Positions 35,479-47,960 of a DNA stretch of 64,000 nt are shown in pieces. A model generated the notes under the pieces. It was not told where the DNA came from. It saw only the letters and a program-made list of their open reading frames with translations, and did not search any database. The position numbers were made by a program, and so were the translations under genes. Each line of letters opens with the position of its first letter. Position 1 is the stretch's first letter. Location of the stretch: contig JABACO010000016.1 of the NCBI GenBank assembly GCA_013339895.1, positions 4,235,767-4,299,766 on the forward strand. The letters are read 5' to 3'. Source of the stretch: Ephydatia muelleri. Lineage: Eukaryota > Porifera > Demospongiae > Spongillida > Spongillidae.

Positions 35479-36391
35479 CACGAGGTCAGTTGTTTCCTTT
35501 ACGCATGCGTCGAATCGGTAATTTAGGATTTTCCCTTTACGGTATTGACTAAAGTCTCTCACAGCGTACTCAAATGCACATGTATACATGTAGATGTGTT
35601 AATGTCAAGAACGAAAGCGTTGGCACGGTACCATACATACTGTCTGTAGTTTGATCCATTTTATGCCTCCTATTTAATTCGGGCTCCTGAAGAGAAGTGG
35701 ATCAAAAATGAAGGCGCTTGAGACAATCGAGGCACGATTCAGTCTTGTATCTCCGCGTATGCGTTCATTTATGTGTGCGTGTATTTTTTTCCTTATGTAG
35801 AAATCTTATGTGTGTGTATTGCATGCTTGTGATGGACATGTATGTACTAGTATGGGCGTTCACGGCGCGTGTGTAGCGTGTACGTGTGTGTGTATGTTTG
35901 TCAGGGCTGCATCGCTGTGTAGAGTACAGCATGTCCTCTGCCTGTGTAGCCTCAGGTCTTCACTCACATGCTGGTCATTGACCTTGAGGCTACATGCTGG
36001 CAGGAGAAGTACAGTAAGCATAGTGATCGTGATCTTCCATGGGTTCTGCAATTGTATCGACTGGCTTCAACTCCCTAGAATGGTGACAAGTACACATCTG
36101 CATGCTCACAATATGGAGAGAAAAAGCAGTGTTAGGTCTGCGTGCACAATACACCTAGAATGATTCGAACACTCTTCTGCCAACCCTATGTTACATGCAT
36201 GATGCACACACCACACGGCGGAAGACTCATTCCACAGATCACATGCTCTTCCATCCCCTGAGTGCACCGATCACATACACCCCACACCACCATCTTTATC
36301 CATCTCCATGCTTACCATGCACTGCATACAACATACCACAAAGCATGTAGGCTACGCCTCCATATTCTGCTGGGAGTGTAATAGCCAAGGT
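35479..36391. other. RPS5 upstream region, then no gene seen
   Basis: Promoter side of RPS5 followed by ordinary sequence with TG-rich words (35760-35900). The open frame at 35810-36163 (+) has no recognisable domain. The satellite array begins at its right edge. Confidence 0.4.
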
Positions 36392-39300
36392 AGAGGTGCC
36401 CTCCTTCAGCTAGGAGTGAGGTGTTCCCTCCCCCTTCAACTAGGAGGAGGTGTCCCCTCCCCCTTCAGCGAGGAGTGAGGTGTCCCCTCCCCCTTCAGCT
36501 ACAAGTGAGGTGCCCTCCCCCTTCAGCTAGGAGTAAGGTGTCCTCTCCCCCTTAAGCTAGGAGTGAGGTGTCCTCTCCCCCTTAAGCTAGGAGTGAGGTG
36601 TTCCCTCCCTCTTCAGCTAGGAGTGAGGTGTCCTCTCCCTCTTCAGCTAGGAGTGAGGTGTTCCCTCCCCCTTCTGCTAGGAGTGAGGTGTCCTCCTGCC
36701 CTTTCAGCTAGGAGTGATCTCCTCCTCCTTCAGCTAGGAGTGAGGTGTCCTCTCCCCCTTCAGCTAGAAGTGAGGTGTCCTCCCCCTTCAGCTAGGAGAG
36801 AGGAGTCATCCCCCTTCAGCTAGGGAGTGAGGTGTTCCTTCTGCCATCAGCAACGAGTGAGGTGTCCTCCTCCCCCTTCTGCTAGGAGTGAGGTGTCCTC
36901 CTCCCCGTTCAGCTAGGAGTGAGGTGACCTCTCCCCCTTCAGCTAGGAGTGGGGTGTCCTCCTCCCCACTAAGCTACAAGTGAGGTGTCCTCCCCCTTCA
37001 GCTAGGAGTAAGGTGTCCTCTCCCCCTTCAGCAAGGAGTGAGATGTCCCCTCCCCCTTCAGCTAGGAGTGGGGTGTCCTCCTCCCCCTTCAGCTACAAGT
37101 GAGGTGCCCTCCCCCTTCAGCTAGGAGTAAGGTGTCCTCTCCCTCTTCAGCTAGGAGTGAGGTGTTCCCTCCCCCTTCAGCTAGGAGGGAGGTGCCCCCT
37201 CCCTCCCCCCCCCCCCAGCTAGGAGACAGGTGTTCCCTCCCCCCTCAGTGAGGAGTGAGGTGTCCTCCTCCCCCTTCAACTAGGAGTGATCTCCTCCCCC
37301 TTCAGCTAGGAGTGAGGTGTCCTCTCCCCCTTCAGCTAGGAGTGAAGTGTTCACTTCCCCTTCAGCTAGGAGTGAGGTGTCCTCCTCCCCCTTCTGCTAG
37401 GAGTGAGGTGTCTTCGTGTTCCCTCTCCCTTCAGCTAGGAGTGAGGTGACCTCCTCCCCCTTCTGCTAGGAGTGAGGTGTCCTCGTGTTTCCTCTCCTTT
37501 CAGCTAGGAGTGAGATGTCCTCCTCCCCCTTCTGCTAGGAGTGAGGTGTCCTCGTGTTCCCTCTCCCTTCAGCTAGGAGTGAGGTGTCCTCCCCCTCCAG
37601 CTAGGAGTGAGGTGTCCTCTCCCTTCAGCAAGGAGTGAGATGCCCCCTCCCCCTTCAGCTAGGAGTGGGGTGTCCTCCTCCCCCCTCAGCTACAAGTGAG
37701 GTGCCCTCCCCCTTCAGCTAGGAGAAAGGTGTCCTCTCCCTCCTCAGCTAGGAGAGAGGTGTTCCCGCCCCCCTCAGCGAGGAGTGAGGTGTCCTCGCCC
37801 CCTTCAGCTAGGAGTAAAGTGTTCCCTTCCCCTTCAGCTAGGAGTGAGGTGGCCTCCTCCCCCTTCTGCTAGGAGTGAGGTGTCTTCGTGATCCCTCTCC
37901 CTTCAGCTAGGAGTGAGGTGTCCTCTCCTTTCAGCTAGGAGTGAGGTGACCTCTCCCCCTTCAGCTAGGAGTGGGGTGTCCTCCTCCCCCCTCAGCTACA
38001 AGTGAGGTGTCCTCCCCCTTCGGCAAGGAGTAAGGTGTCCTCTCCCCCTTCAGCAAGGAGTGAGATGTCCCCTCCCCCATCAGCTAGGAGTGGGGTGTCC
38101 TCCTCCCCCCGTCAGCTACAAGTGAGGTGCCCTCCCCCTTCAGCTAGGAGTAAGGTGTCCTCTCCCTCTTCAGCTAGGAGTGAGGTGTTCCCTCCCCCTT
38201 CAGCTAGGAGGGAGGTGCCCCCTCCCTCCCCCCCCCCCCCCCCCAGCTAGGAGAGAGGTGTTCCCTCCCCCCTCAGTGAGGAGTGAGGTGTCCTCCTCCC
38301 CCTTCAGCTAGGAGTGATCTCCTCCCCCTTCAGCTAGGAGTGAGGTGTCCTCTCCCCCTTCAGCTAGGAGTGAAGTGTTCTCTTCCCCTTCAGCTAGGAG
38401 TGAGGTGTCCTCCTCCCCCTTCTGCTAGGAGTGAGGTGTCTTCGTGTTCCCTCTCCCTTCAGCTAGGAGTGAGGTGACCTCCTCCCCCTTCTGCTAGGAG
38501 TGAGGTGTCCTCGTGTTTCCTCTCCTTTCAGCTAGGAGTGAGATGTCCTCCTCCCCCTTCTGCTAGGAGTGAGGTGTCCTCGTGTTCCCTCTCCCTTCAG
38601 CTAGGAGTGAGGTGTCCTCCCCCTCCAGCTAGGAGTGAGGTGTCCTCTCCCTTCAGCAAGGAGTGAGATGTCCCCTCCCCCTTCAGCTAGGAGTGGGGTG
38701 TCCTCCTCCCCCCTCAGCTACAAGTGAGGTGCCCTCCCCCTTCAGCTAGGAGAAAGGTGTCCTCTCCCTCCTCAGCTAGGAGAGAGGTGTTCCCGCCCCC
38801 CCTCAGCGAGGAGTGAGGTGTCCTCGCCCCCTTCAGCTAGGAGTAAAGTGTTCCCTTCCCCTTCAGCTAGGAGTGAGGTGGCCTCCTCCCCCTTCTGCTA
38901 GGAGTGAGGTGTCTTCGTGATCCCTCTCCCTTCAGCTAGGAGTGAGGTGTCCTCTCCTTTCAGCTAGGAGTGAGGTGACCTCTCCCCCTTCAGCTAGGAG
39001 TGGGGTGTCCTCCTCCCCCCTCAGCTACAAGTGAGGTGTCCTCCCCCTTCGGCAAGGAGTAAGGTGTCCTCTCCCCCTTCAGCAAGGAGTGAGATGTCCC
39101 CTCCCCCATCAGCTAGGAGTGGGGTGTCCTCCTCCCCCGTCAGCTACAAGTGAGGTGCCCTCCCCCTTCAGCTAGGAGTAAGGTGTCCTCTCCCTCTTCA
39201 GCTAGGAGTGAGGTGTTCCCTCCCCCTTCAGCTAGGAGGGAGGTGCCCCCTCCCTCCCCCCCCCCCCCCCCAGCTAGGAGAGAGGTGTTCCCTCCCCCCT

Positions 39301-40218
39301 CAGTGAGGAGTGAGGTGTCCTCCTCCCCCTTCAGCTAGGAGTGATCTCCTCCCCCTTCAGCTAGGAGTGAGGTGTCCTCTCCCCCTTCAGCTAGGAGTGA
39401 AGTGTTCTCTTCCCCTTCAGCTAGGAGTGAGGTGTCCTCCTCCCCCTTCTGCTAGGAGTGAGGTGTCTTCGTGTTCCCTCTCCCTTCAGCTAGGAGTGAG
39501 GTGACCTCCTCCCCCTTCTGCTAGGAGTGAGGTGTCCTCGTGTTTCCTCTCCTTTCAGCTAGGAGTGAGATGTCCTCCTCCCCCTTCTGCTAGGAGTGAG
39601 GTGTCCTCGTGTTCCCTCTCCCTTCAGCTAGGAGTGAGGTGTCCTCCCCCTCCAGCTAGGAGTGAGGTGTCCTCTCCCTTCAGCAAGGAGTGAGATGTCC
39701 CCTCCCCCTTCAGCTAGGAGTGGGGTGTCCTCCTCCCCCCTCAGCTACAAGTGAGGTGCCCTCCCCCTTCAGCTAGGAGAAAGGTGTCCTCTCCCTCCTC
39801 AGCTAGGAGAGAGGTGTTCCCGCCCCCCTCAGCGACGAGTGAGGTGTCCTCGCCCCCTTCAGCTAGGAGTAAAGTGTTCCCTTCCCCTTCAGCTAGGAGT
39901 GAGGTGTCCTCCTCCCCCTTCTGCTAGGAGTGAGGTGTCTTCGTGATCCCTCTCCCTTCAGCTAGGAGTGAGGTGTCCTCTCCTTTCAGCTAGGAGTGAG
40001 GTGTCCTCTCCCCCCTTCTGCTAGGAGTAAGGTGTCCTCGTGTTTCCTCTCCTTTCAGCTAGGAGTGAGGTGTCCACCTCCCCCTTCTGCTAGGAGTGAG
40101 GTATCCTCGTGTTCCCTCTCCCGTCAGCTAGGAGTGAGGTGTCCTCCCCCTCCAGCTAGGAGTGAGGTGTCCTCTCCCTTAAGCTAGGAGTGAGGTGTCC
40201 TCTCCCCCTTCAGCTAGG
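36392..40218. repeat. Satellite array, zone 1: 27-33-bp units in about 1.03-kb higher-order repeats
   Basis: Head-to-tail copies of a unit with core CAGCTAGGAGTGAGGTGTCC followed by a variable C/T tract (CTCCCCCTT). Diagnostic variants such as GGAGTGATCTCCTCCCCC (37283, 38311, 39337) and CTTCGTGTTCCCTCTCCC recur at 1,027-1,028-bp spacing. This shows about three higher-order copies, the first more diverged. A longer poly-C tract (37207-37216, 38228-38244, 39258-39272) marks each copy. No AT-rich spacers occur in this zone. Confidence 0.95.
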
Positions 40219-42608
40219 AGTTTGAGGGAGCACTGTAAGCTGCTTGATGTTTGCTACAAGGTAAAACTAACAGTATGTATTTACTATTGGTCACATACAT
40301 AGTGTTGATAAATATGTTGCTCCAATTTACTTTTGAGTATTCAAGTAAGGTCTCTCACCCCCCCCCCCCCTCACCCCCCCCCCCCCCGCCCCCCCCCCCC
40401 CTATTCAGCCAGGAGTGAGGTGTCCTCCTACCCCTTCAGCTAGGAGTGAGATGTCCTCCCCCTTCAGCTAGGAGTGAGGTGTCGTCTCCCCCTTCAGCTA
40501 GGAGTTTGAGGGAGCACTGTAAGCTGCTTGATGTTTGCTACTAGGTAAAACTAACAGTATGTATTAACAATTGGTCACATACATAGTGTAAACAATTATA
40601 CTAAATATGTTGCTTCAATTCACTTTTGAGTATTCAAGTGAGGTGTCCTGCCCCCCCCCCCCCCCCACCTTCAGCTAGGAGTGAGATGATCCCCCCCCCC
40701 CCCCCCACCTTCAGCTAGGAGTGAGATGATCCCCCCCCCCCCTCCCCCCCATTCAACTAGGACCTCCCCCTTCAGCTAGTAGTGAGGTGTCCTCTCCCTT
40801 TAGCTAGGAGTGAGGTGTCCTCTCCCTTCATCTATGAGTGAGATGTCCTCCCCCTTCAGCTAGGAGTGAGGTGTCCTCCCACTTCAGCTAGGAGTGAGGT
40901 GTCCCCTCCCCCTTAGCTAGGAGTGGGGTGTCCTCCTCCCCCTTCAGCTATGAGTGAGGTGTCCTCCCCCTTCAGCAAGGAGAGAGGTGTCCTCTCCCAT
41001 CAGCTAGGAGTGAGGTGTCCTCCCTCTTCAGCTAGGAGTGAGGTGTCCCCTCCCCCTTAGCTATGAGTGAGATGTCCACCCCCTTCAGCTAGGAGTGAGG
41101 TGTCCTCTCCCTTTAGCTAGGAGTGAGGTGTCCCCTCCCCCTTCTGCTAGGAGTGAGGTGTCTTCTCCCTTCAGCGAGGAGTGAGATGTCCTTCCCCTAT
41201 CAGCTAGGAGTGAGATGTCGCCTCTCCCTTCAGTAGGAGTGAGGTGTCCTCTCCCCCTTCAGCTAGGAGTTTGAGGGAGCACTGTAAGCTGTTTGAAGTT
41301 TGCTATAAGGTAAAACTAAAAGTAAGTATTTACCATACATAGTGTTGATAAATACGTTGCTCCAATTTACTTTTGAGTACTCAAGTGAGGTGTCCTGCCC
41401 TCTCGCCCCCCCCCCCCCCCCCCCCCCCTCTCCCCAGCTAGGAGTGAGGTGTCCTCCTCCCCCTTCAGCTAGGAGTGAGGTGTCCTCGTCCCCCTTCAGC
41501 TAGGAGTGAGATGTTCCCCTCCCCCTTCAGCTAGGAGTGAGGTGTCTCCTCCCCCTCCAGCTAGGAGTGAGGTGTCCCCTCCCCCTTCAGCTAGGAGTGA
41601 GGTGTCCTCCTCTCCCTTCAGCTCGGAGATACTAAAAGTATGAATTTACTATTGGTCACATACATAGTGTAAATAATTAAACTAAATATGTTGCTTCAAT
41701 TTACTTTTGAGTATTCAAGTGAGATGTCCTGCCCCCTCCCCCCCCCCCCCCCCCATTCAGCTAAGACCTCCCCCTTCAGCTAGGAGTGAGGTGTCCTTTC
41801 CCTTTAGCTAGGAGTGAGATGTCCTCCCCCTTCAGGTAGGAGTGAGGTGTCCTCTCCCCCTTGAGCTAGGAGTGAGGTGTCCTCCTCCCCCTTCAGATAG
41901 GAGTTTGAGGGAGCAATGTAAGTTGTTTGATGTTTGCTACTTGGTAAAACTAAAAGTATGTATTTACTATTGGTCACATACATAGTGTTGATAAAAATTT
42001 TGCTCCAATTTACTTATGAGTATTCAAGTGAGTTGTCCTGCCCTCCCACCCCCCCCCCCCCCCCTTTCCGCTAGGAGTGAGGTGTTCCCTCCCCCTTCAG
42101 CTAATAGTGAGGTGTCCCCTCCCCCTTCAGCTAATAGTGAGGTGTCCTCCCCCTTCAGCTAATAGTGAGGTGTCCCCTCCCCCTTCAGCTAGGAGTGAGG
42201 TGTCTCCTCCCCCTCCAGCTAGGAGTGAGGTGTCCCCTCCCATTTGAGCTAGGAGTGAGGTGTCCTCCTCTCCTTTCAGCTAGGTGAAACTAAAAGTGTG
42301 CATGTATTATTGGTCACATACATAGTGTAAATAATTATACTAAATATGTTGCTTCAATTTACTTTTGAGTATTCAAGTGAGGTGTACTCTCCCCCTTCCG
42401 CTAGGAGTGAGGTGTTTTCCCCCTTCAGCTAGGAGTAAGGTGTTCACTCCCCCTTCAGCTAGGAGTGAGGTGTCCTCCTCCCCCTTCTGCTAGGAGTGAG
42501 GTGTCTTCTCCCTTCAGCTAGGAGTGAGATGTCCTCTCCCTTCAGCTAGGAGTGAGGTGTCGCCTCTCCCTTCAGTAGGAGTGAGGTGTCCTCTCCCCCT
42601 TCAGCTAG

Positions 42609-42733
42609 GAGTTTGAGGAAGCACTGTAAGCTGTATGAAGTTTGCTATAAGGTAAAACTATAAGTATTTACTATTGGTCACATACATAGTGTTGATAAAT
42701 ATGTTGCTCCAATTTACTTTTGAGTATTCAAGT
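42609..42733. repeat. Representative spacer A (about 125 bp)
   Basis: Order of words: AGTTTGAGG(G/A)AGCACTGT, AAGCTGTTTGAAGTTTGCTA, TAAGGTAAAACTAAAAGTAT, ACTATTGGTCACATACATAG, TGTTGATAAATATGTTGCTC, CAATTTACTTTTGAGTATTC and AAGTGAGG. Two subtypes exist: ...GAAGTTTGCTATAAGG and ...GATGTTTGCTACTTGG. Copies are highly conserved. It is AT-rich within an otherwise C/T and G-rich array. Confidence 0.9.
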
Positions 42734-42750
42734 GAGGTGTCCTGCCCTCT

Positions 42751-42783
<33 letters not shown>

Positions 42784-45700
42784 AGCTAGGAGTGAGGTGT
42801 CCTCCTCCCCCCTCAGCTAGGAGTGAGGTGATCCCTCTCCCATCAGCTAGGAGTGAGGTGTTCCCCTCCCCCTTTAGCTAGGAGTGAGGTGTTCCCTCCC
42901 CCTTCAGCTAGGAGTGAGGTGTCCTCCCCCTTCAGCTAGGAGTGAGGTATTCCCTCCCCCTTCAGCTAGGAGTGAGGTGTTCCCCTCCCCCTTCAGCTAG
43001 GAGTGAGGTGTCGCCTCTCCCCCCCTCCCCTTTCAGCTAGGAGTGAGGTGTCCTCCCCCTTCAGCTAGGAGTGAGGTGTCTCCTCTCCCTTCAGCTAGAA
43101 GTGAGGTGTCCTCTCCCTTCAGCTAGGAGTGAGGTGTCGCCTCTCCCTTCAGTAGAAGTGAGGTGTCGCCTCTCCCTTCAGTAGGAGTGAGGTGTCCTCT
43201 CCCCCTTCAGCTAGGAGTTTGAGGGAGCACTGTAAGCTATTTGAAGTTTGCTATAAGGTAAAACTATAAGTATGTATTTACTTATGGTCACATACATAGT
43301 GTTGATAAATATGTTGCTCCAATATACTTTTGAGTATTCAAGTGAGGTGTCCTGCCCTCTCCCCCCCCCCCCCCCCTCCTCCCAGCAAGGAGTGAGGTGT
43401 CCTCCTCCCCCTTCAGCTAGGAGTGAGGTGTCCTCTTCCTCTTCAGCTAGGAGTGAGGTGTCCTCCTCTCCCTACAGCTAGGTGAAACTAAAAGTATGTA
43501 TTAACTATTGGTTACATACATAGTGTAAATAATTATACTAAATATGTTGCTTCATTATACTTTTGAGTATTCAAGTGAGGTGTCCTGCCCCCCCCCCCCC
43601 CCCCCCCCCTCCACCACCTTCAGCTAGGAGTGAGGTGTCCTCCTCCCCCTTCAGCTACGAGTTTGAGGGAGCAATGTAAGCTGTTTGATGTTTGCTACTT
43701 GGTAAAACTAAAAGTATGTATTTACTATTGGTCACATACATAATGTTGATAAATATGTTGCTCCAATTTACTTTTGAGTATTCGAGTTAGGTGTCCTGCC
43801 CTCCCGCCCACCCCCCCCCCCCCCTTCCGCTAGGAGTGAGGTGTTCCCTCCCCCTTCCGCTAATAGTGAGGTGTCCCCTCCCCCTTAAGCTAGGAGTGAG
43901 GTGTCCTACCCCTTCAGCTAATAGTGAGGTGTCCCCTCCCCCTTCAGCTAGGAGTGAGGTGTCTCCTCCCCCTCCAGCTAGGAGTGAGGTGTCCATTCCC
44001 CCTTCAGCTAGGAGTGAGGTGTCCTCCTCTCCCTTTAGCTAGGTGAAACTAAAAGTATGTATTTACTATTGGTCGCATACATAGTGTAAATAATAATACT
44101 AAATAAGTTGCTTCAATTCACTTTTGAGTACTCAAGTGAGGTTTTCCCTCTCCCTTCAGGCTAAGAGTGATGTGTTATCTCCCTTCAGCTAGGAGTGAGG
44201 TGTCCTCCCCTTTCAGCTAGGAGTGAGGTGTCGCCTCTCCCTTCAGTAGAAGTGAGTTGTCCTCTCCCCTTTCAGCTAGGAGTTTGAGGGAGCACAGTAA
44301 GCTGTTTGAAGTTTGCTATAAGGTAAAACTAAAAGTGTGTATTTACCATTGGTCAGACACATAGTGTTGATAAATATGTTGCGCCATTTTACTTTTGAGT
44401 ATTCAAGTGAGGTGTCCTGCCCTCTCGCCCCCCCCCCCCCCCCCCCCCCCCTTTCCCCCCAGCTAGGAGTGAGGTGTCCTCCTCCCCCTTCAGCTAGGAG
44501 TGAGATGTTCCCCTCCCCCTTCAGCTAGGAGTGAGGTGTCCTCCCACTTCAGCTAGGAGTGAGGTGTCCTCCCCCTTCAGCTAGGAGTGAGGTGTCCTCC
44601 TCCCCCTTCAGCTAGGAGTGAGGTGTCCTCCTCCCCCTTCAGTTAGGAGTGAGTTGTCCTCTCCGCCTTCAGCTAGGAGTGAGGTGTCCTCTCCCCCTTC
44701 AGCTAGGAGTGAGGTGTCCTCATCCCCCTTCAGCTAGGAGTGAGGTGTCCTCCTTTCCCTTCAGCTCGGTGAAACTAAAAGTATGTATTTACTATTGGTC
44801 ACATACATAGGGTGAATAATTATACTAAATATGTTGCTTCAATTTACTATTGAGTATTCAAGTGAGATGTCCTGCCCCCCCCCCCCCCCCCCCCCCGCCC
44901 CTCCCCCCCCCCCACTTTCAGCTAGGAGTGAGATGTTTCCCCCCCCCCATTCAGCTAGGACGTCCCCCTTCAGCTAGGAGTGAGGTGTCCTCTCCCTTTA
45001 GCTAGGAGTGAGATGTCCTCCCCCTTCAGGTAGGAGTGAGGTGTCCTCTCCCCCTTGAGCTAGGAGTGAGGTGTCCTCCTCCCACTTCAGCTAGGAGTTT
45101 GAGGGAGCAATGTAAGTTGTTTGATGTTTGCTACTTGGTGAAACTAAAAGTATGTATTTACTATTGGTCACATACATAGTGTTGATAAAAATGTTGCTCC
45201 AATTCACTTTTGAGTATTCAAGTGGAGTTGTCCTGCCCTCCCACCCCCCCCACTTTCCGCTAGGAGTGAGGTGTTCCCTCCCCCTTCAGCTAATAGTGAG
45301 GTATCCCCTCCCCCTTCAGCTAATAGTGAGGTGTCCTTCCCCCTTCAGCTAGGAGTGAGGTGTCCTTCCCCTTCAGCTAATAGTGAGGTGTCCCCTCCCC
45401 CTTCAGCTAGGAGTGAGGTGTCCTCCCCCTTCAGCTAGGAGTAAGGTGTTCACTCCCACTTCAGCTAGGAGTGAGGTGTCCCCTCCCCCTTCTGCTAGGA
45501 GTGAGGTGTCTTCTCCCTTCAGCTAGGAGTGAGATGTCCTCCCCCTTCAGCTAGGAGTGAGGTGTCGCCTCTCCCTTCAGTAGGAGTGAGGTGTCCCCTC
45601 TCCCTTCAGTAGGAGTGAGGTGTCCTCTCCCCCTTCAGCTAGGGGTTTGAGGAAGCACTGTAAGCTGTTTGAAGTTTGCTATAAGGTAAAACTGAAAGTA

Positions 45701-46001
45701 TGAATTTACTATTGGTCACATACATAGTATTGATAAATATGTTGCTCCAATTTACTTTTGAGTATTCAAGTGAGGTGTCCTGTCCTCTGGCCCCCCCCCC
45801 CCCCCCCCCCCCCTCCCCCCCCTTCAGCTAGGAGTGAGGTGTCCTCCCCCTTCAGCTAGGAGTGAGGTCATCCCTCCCCCTTCAGCTAGGAGTGAGGTGT
45901 TCCCCTCCCCCTTCAGCTAGGTGTCGCCTCTCCCTTCAGTAGGAGTGAGGTGTTGCCTCTCCCTTCAGTAGGAGTGAGGTGTCCTCTCCCCCTTCAGCTA
46001 G

Positions 46002-47960
46002 GAGTTTGAGGAAGCACTGTAAGCTGTTTGAAGTTTGCTATAAGGTAAAACTAAAAGTATGTATTTACTATTGGTCACATACATAGTATTGATAAATATG
46101 TTGCTCCAATTCACTTTTGAGTATTCAAGTGAGGTGTCCTGCCCTCTGGCCCCCCCCCTCAGCTAGGAGTGAGGTGTCCTCCTCCCCCTTCAGCTAGGAG
46201 TGAGGTGTTCCCTCTCCCTTCAGCTAGGAGTGAGGTGTTCCCCTCCCCCTTCAGCTAGGAGTGAGGTGTCCTCCTCCGCCTTCAGCTAGGAGTGAGGTGT
46301 CCTCCCCCTTCAGCTAGGAGTGAGGTGTTCCCCCCCCCCCCCCCCCCCCCCCCCCCCTTCAGCTAGGAGTGAGGTGTTCCACTCCCCCTTCAGCTAGGAG
46401 TGAGGTGTTCCACTCCCCCTTCAGCTAGGAGTGAGGTGACCTCCCCCTTCAGCTAGGAGTGAGGTGTCCCCTCCCCCTTCAGCTAGGAGTGAGGTGTCTC
46501 CTCTCCCTTCAGCTAGGAGTGAGGTGTCTCCTCTCCCTTCAGCTAGAAGTGAGGTGTCCTCTCCCTTCAGCTAGGAGTGAGGTGCCCCTCCCCCTTCTGC
46601 AAGGAGTGAGGTGTCTTCTCCCTTCAGCTAGGAGTGAGGTGTCCTCTCCCCCTTCAGCTAGGAGTTTGAGGAAGCACTGTAAGCTGTTTGAAGTTTGCTA
46701 TAAGGTAAAACTAAAAGTATGTATTTACTATTGGTCACATACATAGTATTGATAAATATGTTGCTCCAATTCACTTTTGAGTATTCAAGTGAGGTGTCCT
46801 GCCCTCTGGCCCCCCCCCTCAGCTAGGAGTGAGGTGTCCTTCTCCCCCTTCAGCTAGGAATGAGGTGTTCCCTCTCCCTTCAGCTAGGAGTGAGGTGTTC
46901 CCCTCCCCCTTCAGCTAGGAGTGAGGTGTCCTCCTCCGCCTTCAGCTAGGAGTGAGGTGTCCTCCCCCTTCAGCTAGGAGTGAGGTGTTCCCCCCCCCCC
47001 CCCCCCCCCTTCAGCTAGGAGTGAGGTGTTCCACTCCCCCTTCAGCTAGGAGTGAGGTGTTCCACTCCCCCTTCAGCTAGGAGTGAGGTGACCTCCCCCT
47101 TCAGCTAGGAGTGAGGTGTCCCCTCCCCCTTCAGCTAGGAGTGAGGTGTCTCCTCTCCCTTCAGCTAGGAGTGAGGTGTCTCCTCTCCCTTCAGCTAGAA
47201 GTGAGGTGTCCTCTCCCTTCAGCTAGGAGTGAGGTGCCCCTCCCCCTTCTGCAAGGAGTGAGGTGTCTTCTCCCTTCAGCTAGGAGTGAGGTGTCCTCTC
47301 CCCCTTCAGCTAGGAGTTTGAGGAAGCACTGTAAGCTGTTTGAAGTTTGCTATAAGGTAAAACTAAAAGTATGTATTTACTATTGGTCACATACATAGTA
47401 TTGATAAATATGTTGCTCCAATTCACTTTTGAGTATTCAAGTGAGGTGTCCTGCCCTCTGGCCCCCCCCCTCAGCTAGGAGTGAGGTGTCCTCCTCCCCC
47501 TTCAGCTAGGAGTGAGGTGTTCCCTCTCCCTTCAGCTAGGAGTGAGGTGTTCCCCTCCCCCTTCAGCTAGGAGTGAGGTGTCCTCCTCCGCCTTCAGCTA
47601 GGAGTGAGGTGTTCTCCCCCTTCAGCTAGGAGTGAGGTGTTCCCCCCCCCCCCCCCCCCTTCAGCTAGGAGTGAGGTGTTCCACTCCCCCTTCAGCTAGG
47701 AGTGAGGTGTTCCACTCCCCCTTCAGCTAGGAGTGAGGTGACCTCCCCCTTCAGCTAGGAGTGAGGTGTCCCCTCCCCCTTCAGCTAGGAGTGAGGTGTC
47801 TCCTCTCCCTTCAGCTAGGAGTGAGGTGTCTCCTCTCCCTTCAGCTAGAAGTGAGGTGTCCTCTCCCTTCAGCTAGGAGTGAGGTGCCCCTCCCCCTTCT
47901 GCAAGGAGTGAGGTGTCTTCTCCCTTCAGCTAGGAGTGAGATGTCCTCCCCCTTCAGCTA
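46002..47960. repeat. Local higher-order repeat, about 650 bp, three copies
   Basis: Spacer A plus a fixed order of unit variants, including CTCCTCCGCCTTCAG, a long poly-C tract, CCACTCCCCCTTCAG twice and CTCTGCAAGGAGTG-like variants. Identical landmark frames begin at 46459, 47111 and 47761, giving offsets of 652 and 650 bp. A fourth partial copy lies near 48960-49460 (landmark 49171). The copies are almost identical except in poly-C length. Confidence 0.9.

Noticed and set aside
35810..36163. + strand 117-aa Cys/Val-rich frame next to the RPS5 promoter
   Set aside because: TG-rich composition, no domain and no splice support.
43787..43996. - strand Gly/Leu-rich open frame
   Set aside because: Reverse-strand shadow of the same satellite units.
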